NCBI GenBank assembly: GCA_964540905.1
Contig: CAZIOS010000002.1
Span: forward strand, 1-64,000
DNA from: VAYN01 sp964540905
Lineage (GTDB): Bacteria; Actinomycetota; Thermoleophilia; Solirubrobacterales; 70-9
Reading direction: 5' to 3'
DNA length: 64,000 bases
Below are positions 51,622 to 59,337 of the stretch, piece by piece. How positions within the stretch are numbered: the stretch's first letter is position 1; each line of letters opens with the position of its first letter. Under the pieces are notes generated by a model that was given only the letters and a program-made list of their open reading frames with translations, did no database searches and was not told the origin of the DNA. Made by a program: the position numbers and the translations under genes.

Positions 51622-51835
51622 GGTCTTCGCGGATCAGCCTCGCGGCGTCTCCGCCCATTGGCACAGGTGGGCCGAGCAGCTCTTCGAGCTCACGACGGCG
51701 GTCGTCGCTGCGCTCTGCCAGCTCGCGCTCGGCCAGGCGCTGCAGGAAGCCGCTGCGGGTCTCGCGGTTGGCGCGAGCCTGAGCGTCGATGCGCTCGAGC
51801 AGGTCGTCCGCGACTGAGATCATCACCTTTGCCAC
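51608..51835 (-). CDS. VapB-like ribbon-helix-helix antitoxin
   Basis: 75 aa. VAKVMISVADDLLERIDAQARANRETRSGFLQRLAERELA is a MetJ/CopG-type ribbon-helix-helix with a short beta-strand and two helices. The C-terminal part (ELEELLGPPVPMGGDAARLIREDR) would wrap the toxin. GTG 51835 selected because the -10 box TATACT ends 6 nt upstream, giving a leaderless mRNA; an upstream ATG in frame (MTTLTAG, about 60 nt earlier) would lie in the promoter. Overlaps vapC. Confidence 0.8.
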   Translation of the reverse strand: MAKVMISVADDLLERIDAQARANRETRSGFLQRLAERELAERSDDRRRELEELLGPPVPMGGDAARLIREDRESH

Positions 51836-51868
51836 GGAGTGAGTATATACGGTATTGCCAGCGGTCAA
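51836..51868 (-). promoter_or_regulatory. Promoter of vapBC, leaderless arrangement
   Basis: On the minus strand, TTGACC (51868-51863) is followed after 15 nt by TATACT (51847-51842), then CACTCC and the GTG start of vapB. The expected start site falls on or next to GTG, so the mRNA would be leaderless. The 15-nt spacer is short, so -35 use is uncertain. Since yqeY starts 4 nt after vapC, this promoter may also feed the downstream yqeY-phoH-ybeY-era-hisIE-trp run. Confidence 0.5.
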
Positions 51869-51954
51869 CGTGGTCATGGCCGGAACCGTGCCAGATCGAT
51901 GCGCACGAGTGGCGCGGCGAACGTGCCAATTGTGTGAAAAGGATGCGCCGAAGC

Positions 51955-52782
51955 TCAGCCGGCGGCGATCTCGACCCGCTCGACCTCGCCCAGGGGCATC
52001 TGCAGGAAGCGGGTGCCGACCTCGCGGAAGGCGGCGGCCTCGCCGGTGCAGAGGAAGCGGTAGGCGCCCTCGCCGTCGTCGTCGCGGGCGAGGCCTTCGC
52101 GCTCGAGCGTGCGCTGGACCGCGGCGGCAACCGCGTGGCCGCCGCTGACCAGGCGCACGTCGCGGCCAAGGATCCGCTGCAGCATCGGCGCCACCAGCGG
52201 GTAGTGGGTGCAACCGAGGATCAGGGTGTCGACCTCGGCCCGCTTCAGCGGCGCGCAGTAGGCGCGCGCCATCGTCATCGTGCGCTCGTCGAACAGCGAC
52301 CCCTCCTGGATGAACGGCGCCAGGTCCGGCGCCTCGACCTCGGTCACGACCAAGCCCCGGCCCTGGGCCTCGAGGGCGCGGCGGTAGGCGCCGCTCTCGA
52401 CCGTGTTCGGCGTCGCCAGCACCCCGACCCTGCCGCTGGCGCTGATCGCGGCGGCGATCTCCGCCTGCGGCTCGACCACCGGCACCACCTCCACCCCGCG
52501 CTCAGCGGCCAGCTCGATCGCGACGTCGGCGCCGATCGAGGTGGCGGTATTGCAGGCGATCACCAGCAGCTTGGCGCCGCGGTCGAGCAGCAGCCCGGCG
52601 ATCCGCGCGATCCGCCGCCGCAGCTCGGCCGGGGCGCGCGTCCCGTAGGGGAACATCGCCGTGTCGCCGAGGTAGACGTAGTCCTCCTGCGGCAGCGAGA
52701 CCAGGCACTCGTGCAGGACGGTGAGGCCGCCGACGCCGGAGTCGAACATGGCGACGGGCAGCGAGGCGTCGAGGTCGGACAC
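51955..52782 (-). CDS. murI: Glutamate racemase
   Basis: 275 aa. VAMFDSGVGGLTVLHECL (catalytic Asp/Ser), YLGDTAMFPYGTR, LLVIACNTATSIGADV (Cys), PVVEPQAEIA, LGCTHYPLVAPML (second Cys, CTHYP). Makes D-glutamate for peptidoglycan. ATG 52782. The 119 nt downstream (51836-51954) before vapB hold the vapBC promoter and no gene. Confidence 0.96.
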   Translation of the reverse strand: MSDLDASLPVAMFDSGVGGLTVLHECLVSLPQEDYVYLGDTAMFPYGTRAPAELRRRIARIAGLLLDRGAKLLVIACNTATSIGADVAIELAAERGVEVVPVVEPQAEIAAAISASGRVGVLATPNTVESGAYRRALEAQGRGLVVTEVEAPDLAPFIQEGSLFDERTMTMARAYCAPLKRAEVDTLILGCTHYPLVAPMLQRILGRDVRLVSGGHAVAAAVQRTLEREGLARDDDGEGAYRFLCTGEAAAFREVGTRFLQMPLGEVERVEIAAG

Positions 52783-52809
52783 GGGGCGAGAGCCGTCAGC
52801 GACGGCGGA

Positions 52810-53304
52810 TCACATGAAGGGCTTGTACGCCATGAAGAAGATCGTCACGACGACGATGACCCCGGCGAGCGTGCCGACCTGCCCGATCCGCTGGCTGATC
52901 GCTTCGAACTCCGGGCTGAGCGTGTCGCCGGCCTCCAGGTCGCGCTCGGCGATCTCCTTCGCCTTCCTCGTCTGGGGCTGGAAGAAGCCGTGCTGGAGGC
53001 CGAAGAGGACGATGATCGCGATGAAGCCGACGACGACGAAGGCGTCGCTGCCGTCCCAGGCGCCGCCACTGGCCGATAGCAGCCCGATCCCGGCCAGCAG
53101 CAGCACGACCATGCCCGGATTGACCAGGTAGCGGTCGACCTTCTGGACGCCGGCGAGGATCGCCGGGGTCGCCCGCGGATATTGCGGCGCGACCGAGAAG
53201 AAGAAGGCGTAGCCGAAGGTCGGGCCGAAGGCGAGCACGACCGCGAGGATGTGCAGGAACAGGGCGATCTTGTAGCCGGGGTCGACGATCGAGGCGAAGG
53301 GCAT
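52810..53304 (-). CDS. DUF2269-like integral membrane protein
   Basis: 164 aa with four hydrophobic segments: LFLHILAVVLAFGPTFGYAFFFSVA, VDRYLVNPGMVVLLLAGIGLLSA, AFVVVGFIAIIVLFGLQHGFF and VGTLAGVIVVVTIFFMAYKPFM. LFLHILAVVLAFG with the buried His matches DUF2269 (PF10027). Function unknown. Between prmA (18 nt) and murI (27 nt). Confidence 0.82.
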   Translation of the reverse strand: MPFASIVDPGYKIALFLHILAVVLAFGPTFGYAFFFSVAPQYPRATPAILAGVQKVDRYLVNPGMVVLLLAGIGLLSASGGAWDGSDAFVVVGFIAIIVLFGLQHGFFQPQTRKAKEIAERDLEAGDTLSPEFEAISQRIGQVGTLAGVIVVVTIFFMAYKPFM

Positions 53305-53322
53305 CGGTGAAAACCCTATCTC

Positions 53323-54204
53323 TCAGGGACGACGAAGCAGCAGCGCGGCCCAGTCGCCCTCGCGACGGCGCTCGATCTCGACCAGGCCGGTCCCAGCGAA
53401 GGCGTCAGCGACGTCATCGAGCTCGGTCGGCAGCAGACCCGAGAGGACGAGCGTTTGGAGAGCAGGGGGAGGGCTCTCCGGAGCAACAGCGGGGAGGCTC
53501 CGGAGAGCCCTCCCCCTGCTCTCCGAATCGGCCGCCAGCTGGGAGGCGACGGCCAGCAGGATCGGGGCGGTCATGTTGGCAACGACGGTCGGAGCGAGCG
53601 GGGGTAGGTGTTCGCGCAGGTTCAGGCGCTGCAGGGTTAGCTCGACGCCATTGGCGCTCGCGTTCGCGGCGGCCGCCTCCAGCGCGGCGGGCTCGTGGTC
53701 GTAGCCGCTCACGGGGTTCCAGCCCAGTTTTGCTGCTGCGATCGCGAGGACGCCGGAGCCGGTGCCGAGGTCGGTGAGGGGGCCGTGGGCCTCGCCGGCG
53801 GCCGCCAGCTCCAGCAGCAGCTCGAGGCAGAGGCGAGTGGTGGGATGGGCCCCGGTGCCGAAGGCCTGGCCGGGGTCGACGACGAGGTCGATCGCGCCCT
53901 CGCGCGGCGGCTCCCAGGAGGGGCGCAGCCAGAGCCGGCCGCCGACCAGCAGCGGCTTGTGGAAGTCGCGCCAGCGGTCGGCCCAGTCGTCTGGGACCTC
54001 GGTCGCGCTGACCTCGATCCGGCCGGCACCGACGACGGCGTCGATCTCGCCCAGCTCCGGCAGCTCGCCGGCGCCGCCGTAGATCGCGTACTCGACGTAG
54101 CCCGGCCCGCGCTCCTCCTCGACCCCGTTCGGCGCCAGCACCGTCAGCTCGGCGAGGACCAGGTCCGCCTGCGCGGGCGCACAGCGCACCGCGAGCCGGA
54201 TCAC
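53323..54204 (-). CDS. prmA: Ribosomal protein L11 methyltransferase with a palindromic insert
   Basis: 293 aa. PDDWADRWRDFHKPLLVGGRLWLRPSWE, LVVDPGQAFGTGAHPTTRLCLELL, LTDLGTGSGVLAIAAAKLG (motif I), GYDHEPAALEAAAANASANGV, VVANMTAPILLAVASQLAA (the NILA-like motif, here NMTA), LVLSGLLPTELDDV. The N-terminal domain is short. Between SQLAA and LQTLVLSGLL lie about 23 unusual residues (DSESRGRALRSLPAVAPE and on) encoded by a perfect 28-bp palindrome (53457-53524); normal PrmA has only a short Gly/Arg turn there. GTG 54204 overlaps the dnaJ stop (GTGA). Confidence 0.92.
   Translation of the reverse strand: MIRLAVRCAPAQADLVLAELTVLAPNGVEEERGPGYVEYAIYGGAGELPELGEIDAVVGAGRIEVSATEVPDDWADRWRDFHKPLLVGGRLWLRPSWEPPREGAIDLVVDPGQAFGTGAHPTTRLCLELLLELAAAGEAHGPLTDLGTGSGVLAIAAAKLGWNPVSGYDHEPAALEAAAANASANGVELTLQRLNLREHLPPLAPTVVANMTAPILLAVASQLAADSESRGRALRSLPAVAPESPPPALQTLVLSGLLPTELDDVADAFAGTGLVEIERRREGDWAALLLRRP
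53457..53524. repeat. Perfect palindrome, 28-bp arms, in frame within prmA
   Basis: Arms 53457-53484 and 53497-53524, 12-nt loop AACAGCGGGGAG. Together with the loop it is 68 nt and keeps the prmA frame open. Its location corresponds to a loop before the last strand of the methyltransferase domain, so an insert may be tolerated. Confidence 0.85.
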
Positions 54205-55322
54205 CCGAAGGCTTTGCGGACGCGGCTGAAGAGGCCCTCGCCGTGCCGGGGGCCGAGGTTGCCGGGCTCGAGCGAGTCGTCGAGACGCTCGGCCAGCTCG
54301 CGCTGCCCCTCGCTGAGGTTGGTGGGGACGACGACGTTGAAGATCACCCGCTGGTTGCCGCGGCGGCGGCCGCCGAGGCGCGGCAGGCCGGCGCCTCGCA
54401 GCACCTCCTCGGCGCCGGGCTGGGTGCCCGGCGCGACCTCGACCTCGCGCTCGCCGTCGAGGGTCGGGACGGTGACGGTGGTGCCGAGCATCGCCTCGGT
54501 GGCGGCGAGCGAGACGAGGCTGAGCAGGTCGGTGCCGTCGCGCTGGAAGCGCTCGTCGGCGGCGACGCGGACGTCGACGTAGAGGTCGCCGGGCGGCGCT
54601 CCCGCCTCGCCGGCGTGGCCGGCGCCGCTCACCCGCAGCCGCTGGCCGTCCTCGATCCCGGCCGGGACCTCGACCTGCTGCGTACGGTGGCCGGGGGTGC
54701 GCCCGCTGCCCTTGCACTCGGCGCAGGGCGACTCCGGGACCTTGCCGGCGCCGCCGCAGCTGTCGCAGGCGACCCCGCGCACCATCTGGCCGAACGGCGT
54801 CCGGCTCACCTGGCGCAGCTGGCCGGCGCCGCCGCAGCGCTCGCAAGTGGAGATCGGCGTGCCCGGCTCGGCCCCGTTGCCGTTGCAGTGCTCGCACCTC
54901 CCGACCGCGTCGAACTCGACCTCGCGGCTGGCGCCGGTGGCGACCTCGGCGAGCTCGATCTCGACCGTGGCGAGGATGTCGCCGCCGCCAGCCGGGCCGG
55001 CGGCGCCGGCGCCGAAGCCGAATCCCTCGCCGCCGAAGAAGGCCTGGAAGATGTCGTCGATCGAGCCGAAGGAGGCGCTGCGAGGGTCGAAGCCGCCGGA
55101 GCGCAGGCCCTCGTGCCCGTAGGCGTCGTAGGTGCGACGGCGCTCGGCGTCGGAGAGGACCTCGTAGGCCTCGGCCGCCGCCTTGAACTTCTCCTCCGCC
55201 TCGGGGTCGTGGTCGTTGACGTCGGGGTGCAGTTCGCGGGCGAGGCCGCGGAAGGCCTTCTTGATCTCGGTCTCGCTGGCGTCGCGGCTGACGCCGAGCA
55301 CGTCGTAGTAGTCGCGCGGCAT
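54201..55322 (-). CDS. dnaJ: Chaperone DnaJ
   Basis: 373 aa. J-domain DYYDVLGVSRDASETEIKKAFRGLARELHPDVNDHDPEAEEKF (HPD), Gly/Phe-rich linker (FGGEGFGFGAGAAG), four CxxCxGxG zinc repeats (CEHCNGNG, CERCGGAG, CDSCGGAG, CAECKGSG), then the two beta client-binding domains. Follows hrcA by 10 nt; prmA overlaps its end. dnaK and grpE are not in the window. Confidence 0.97.
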   Translation of the reverse strand: MPRDYYDVLGVSRDASETEIKKAFRGLARELHPDVNDHDPEAEEKFKAAAEAYEVLSDAERRRTYDAYGHEGLRSGGFDPRSASFGSIDDIFQAFFGGEGFGFGAGAAGPAGGGDILATVEIELAEVATGASREVEFDAVGRCEHCNGNGAEPGTPISTCERCGGAGQLRQVSRTPFGQMVRGVACDSCGGAGKVPESPCAECKGSGRTPGHRTQQVEVPAGIEDGQRLRVSGAGHAGEAGAPPGDLYVDVRVAADERFQRDGTDLLSLVSLAATEAMLGTTVTVPTLDGEREVEVAPGTQPGAEEVLRGAGLPRLGGRRRGNQRVIFNVVVPTNLSEGQRELAERLDDSLEPGNLGPRHGEGLFSRVRKAFG

Positions 55323-55332
55323 CGGCTGGGCG

Positions 55333-56358
55333 TCAGTCGTCGTAGACGGTCTCGAAGTAGCGCGAGAGCTCGCGGGCGGCGCCGCGGACCGAGGCGATCG
55401 CGGTCGCGTAGTCCATCCGCAGCGGGCCGACGACGCCGACCGAGCCGAGGTTGCGATGCCCGAGCCCGTAGTTGGCGCCGACGACGCTGACCGAGCGCAG
55501 CTCCGGCTGCGGGTTCTCGGCCCCGATCCAGAGGAAGACCGAGCGCTCCTCGAGCGAGGAGCGCAGCATCTGCAGGACGCCGGCCCGTCGCTCCAGCGCC
55601 GTCATCAGCTCGTCGGCGCGGGGCAGGTCGGCGAGGTGGGCTTCGGAGAGCAGGCGCGAGGCGCCGTCCAGGTAGAGATCGGCGGCGGGCTCGGGCTCGA
55701 GCTCGGTGAAAGCGGGGCCCAGGGCGGCGACGAACTCGGCCTCGACCGGGCTCAGCTCGGGGTCAGCGAGGCGACCGGCGATCAGCCGCGAGCCGACGCC
55801 GAGGCCGGAGAGCGACTCGTTCAGGTAGCTCGAGGCCCAGGCGACGAGGCCGCTGTCGACGGGGCGGCCGAACTCGAAGACGCGGCGGGCGACGTCGCCG
55901 GTCGAGGCGATCGCGATCGTCACCACCTTGGTCGGCGTCAGCTGCAGGACCTCGACCCGGTGGATCGTCGCCGCCAGGCTCGGCGCCGGCGCCGTCGCCA
56001 TCGCAACCAGATCGGTGAACTGGGCCAGGGCCGCGGTCGTCTCCCGCATCGCCTCGTCGACCTCGCGCCGCAGCCGCGAGAGCTCGAGCTCGACCCGCGC
56101 CTCGGTCGGCGCCCCCGAGGCGATCAGCAGGTCGACATAGCAGCGGTAGCCGGAGTCGGTCGGGACCCGGCCGGCCGAGGTATGCGGATGGGTCAGGTAG
56201 CCCTCGGCCTCGAGCAGCGCCAGCTCCGCCCGCACCGTCGAGGAGCCCCACTCGACCTCGGGCAGCCCGGCCAGCTCCCGCGAGGCGACCGGCCGCGCCG
56301 AGGCCAGGTAGGCATCGACCACCAGCCGCAGGATCAGTTCCTGTCGCTCGGAGAGCAC
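55333..56358 (-). CDS. hrcA: Heat-inducible transcription repressor HrcA
   Basis: 341 aa. N-terminal winged helix SERQELILRLVVDAYLASARPVASRELAG, VEWGSSTVRAELALLEAEGYLTHPHTSAGRVPTDSGYRCYVD. The rest is the HrcA GAF-like domain ending in SVVGANYGLGHRNLGSVGVVGPLRMDYATAIASVR. Regulates heat-shock genes through CIRCE. GTG 56358. I saw no convincing CIRCE near its start. It is in an operon with dnaJ and prmA. Confidence 0.96.
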   Translation of the reverse strand: MLSERQELILRLVVDAYLASARPVASRELAGLPEVEWGSSTVRAELALLEAEGYLTHPHTSAGRVPTDSGYRCYVDLLIASGAPTEARVELELSRLRREVDEAMRETTAALAQFTDLVAMATAPAPSLAATIHRVEVLQLTPTKVVTIAIASTGDVARRVFEFGRPVDSGLVAWASSYLNESLSGLGVGSRLIAGRLADPELSPVEAEFVAALGPAFTELEPEPAADLYLDGASRLLSEAHLADLPRADELMTALERRAGVLQMLRSSLEERSVFLWIGAENPQPELRSVSVVGANYGLGHRNLGSVGVVGPLRMDYATAIASVRGAARELSRYFETVYDD

Positions 56359-56373
56359 ACTCCGAAGTCTAGG

Positions 56374-56453
56374 AGGAGCGCCGGGTGACCCCTCTCAAAA
56401 CACTCAAGCGAGGCTCCCGCCGAGCGTTTTGAGAGGGGTCACCCGGCGCTCCT
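56374..56453. repeat. Perfect palindrome, 28-bp arms, between hrcA and the hydratase gene
   Basis: Arms 56374-56401 and 56426-56453, loop 24 nt, itself with an ACTC/GAGC tip (mismatch allowed). It starts 15 nt before the hrcA start and covers part of the stop codon (56452-56454) of the upstream MaoC gene. It could terminate the lepA-maoC transcript and separate it from hrcA, or be a member of the palindromic repeats. Confidence 0.75.
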
Positions 56454-56850
56454 ACAGCTCGACTTCCGCCTCGGCGTTCTTGATGATCTGGTTCTCGCCC
56501 TGGGCCGCGACCGTGTCGACGACGACGCGATTCCCGTCGACTGCTTTGACCGTGCCCGAGACGACGATCTCCCGCTCGGGCATCCCCATGCCGCGGAACT
56601 GGACCGAGAGCCGCTTCAGCGCCCGCGGGTCGCCGCCGGCGAGGGCGCCGGCGTTGGCCTTGGCGACCAGACCCATCGAGTAGAGGCCGTGGAGGATGTT
56701 GCTGGGCAGGCCGACGGCCTTGGCGAACTCGGGGTCGATGTGGATCGGGTTGAAGTCGCCGGAGGCGCCGGCGTAGCGGTGCGGCAGGTACTTGTCGGGC
56801 GTCACCCGCAGCTCCGGGACCTGGTCTCCGGGCTTCGGCGGCTCAGCCAT
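56452..56850 (-). CDS. MaoC-like (R)-specific enoyl/3-hydroxyacyl dehydratase, HadB-like subunit
   Basis: 132 aa hotdog fold with hydratase-2 motif: YAGASGDFNPIHIDPEFAKAVGLPSNILHGLYSMG carries the catalytic Asp and His. C-terminal half VQFRGMGMPEREIVVSGTV. Partner of the gene 1 nt upstream, which lacks the motif. Such HadAB pairs dehydrate 3-hydroxyacyl thioesters in FAS-II (mycolic acid/fatty acid metabolism); here the exact chain-length range is unknown. Confidence 0.9.
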   Translation of the reverse strand: MAEPPKPGDQVPELRVTPDKYLPHRYAGASGDFNPIHIDPEFAKAVGLPSNILHGLYSMGLVAKANAGALAGGDPRALKRLSVQFRGMGMPEREIVVSGTVKAVDGNRVVVDTVAAQGENQIIKNAEAEVEL

Positions 56851-56851
56851 C

Positions 56852-57292
56852 TCATACCCCCCTGACGATGTTGGTCCAGACCGCGCGAACCACCTGCTCG
56901 CCGTTCTGGTTGACGGACGTGGTCTCGAAGACGTAGAAGCCCTTGCCGTCCTTCTCGTAGATCTCGAGGCACCTGGGCGTGGTCGTGATCTCGTCGCCCG
57001 AGCAGGCCGGCTCGGCCCACTCGAACTCCTGGCCGCCGTGGACCATGGCGGCGAAGTTCATCCCCACCTCGGGGTCGAACAGGACCGGGCCCAGCGCCGG
57101 GCCGCTGTAGACGACGGCGAACATCGGCGGCGCCACGACGTCGCGGAAGCCGGCCGCGCGGGCGGCCCCGACGTCGAAGTGGACCGGGTTCTCGATCCCC
57201 AAAGCGTTCGCGTACTCCTTGATCTTCTCGCGCCCCACCTGATAGGTGACGGGGGGCCATTCCTTGCCAATCGCATCGGTCTTGATCGCCAT
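56852..57292 (-). CDS. MaoC N-terminal-like dehydratase subunit, HadA-like
   Basis: 146 aa (PF13452-type FAS1-like dehydratase domain). IGKEWPPVTYQVGREKIKEYANALGIENPVHFD, VVAPPMFAVVYSG, MVHGGQEFEWAEPACSGDEITTTPRCLEIYEKDGKGFYVFETT. It lacks the catalytic Asp/His pair, the usual state of the HadA subunit that binds the acyl chain next to HadB. 1-nt spacing to HadB-like gene, 34 nt after lepA. Confidence 0.9.
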   Translation of the reverse strand: MAIKTDAIGKEWPPVTYQVGREKIKEYANALGIENPVHFDVGAARAAGFRDVVAPPMFAVVYSGPALGPVLFDPEVGMNFAAMVHGGQEFEWAEPACSGDEITTTPRCLEIYEKDGKGFYVFETTSVNQNGEQVVRAVWTNIVRGV

Positions 57293-57326
57293 GGGCGGGA
57301 CCCTATCTATTCACCGATCGCTGGCG

Positions 57327-59120
<1,794 letters not shown>

Positions 59121-59166
59121 CGGCGAGGCGCAGTATGGCGAGCGCATCCGGCCGGCGGGTCCTGTC

Positions 59167-59284
59167 GTGGGAGCAGGCACCCTCCTTGCCCTGCGCGCTT
59201 CTTCGCTGACCGGGCCGAAAGCAGTGCGAGGGCTCAAGTCTTCAGCTCAGAAGCCTCCGGGCGGCGGAGTCCACCTGCTCCCAC
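59167..59284. repeat. Structured inverted-repeat element between lepA and the membrane protein gene
   Basis: GTGGGAGCAGG (59167-59177) pairs with CCTGCTCCCAC (59274-59284) and encloses about 96 nt with a second possible stem (CTTCT...CTGA against TCAGC...AGAAG). Similar in size and layout to family A (~118 nt, outer plus inner stem), but without the GATTTTCGC core. It fills most of the 217-nt gap 59121-59337, where no gene was seen. Confidence 0.5.
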
Positions 59285-59337
59285 GCCACCCCCCGGAGAA
59301 CGCACCCGTTAGACGACGCTCGATGCAACTGTTTTCA

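Noticed and set aside
56341..56401. CIRCE operator for hrcA
   Set aside because: Only a loose match (AGCACACTCC and GGAGGAGCG with about 9 nt between) to TTAGCACTC-N9-GAGTGCTAA; too many mismatches to call.
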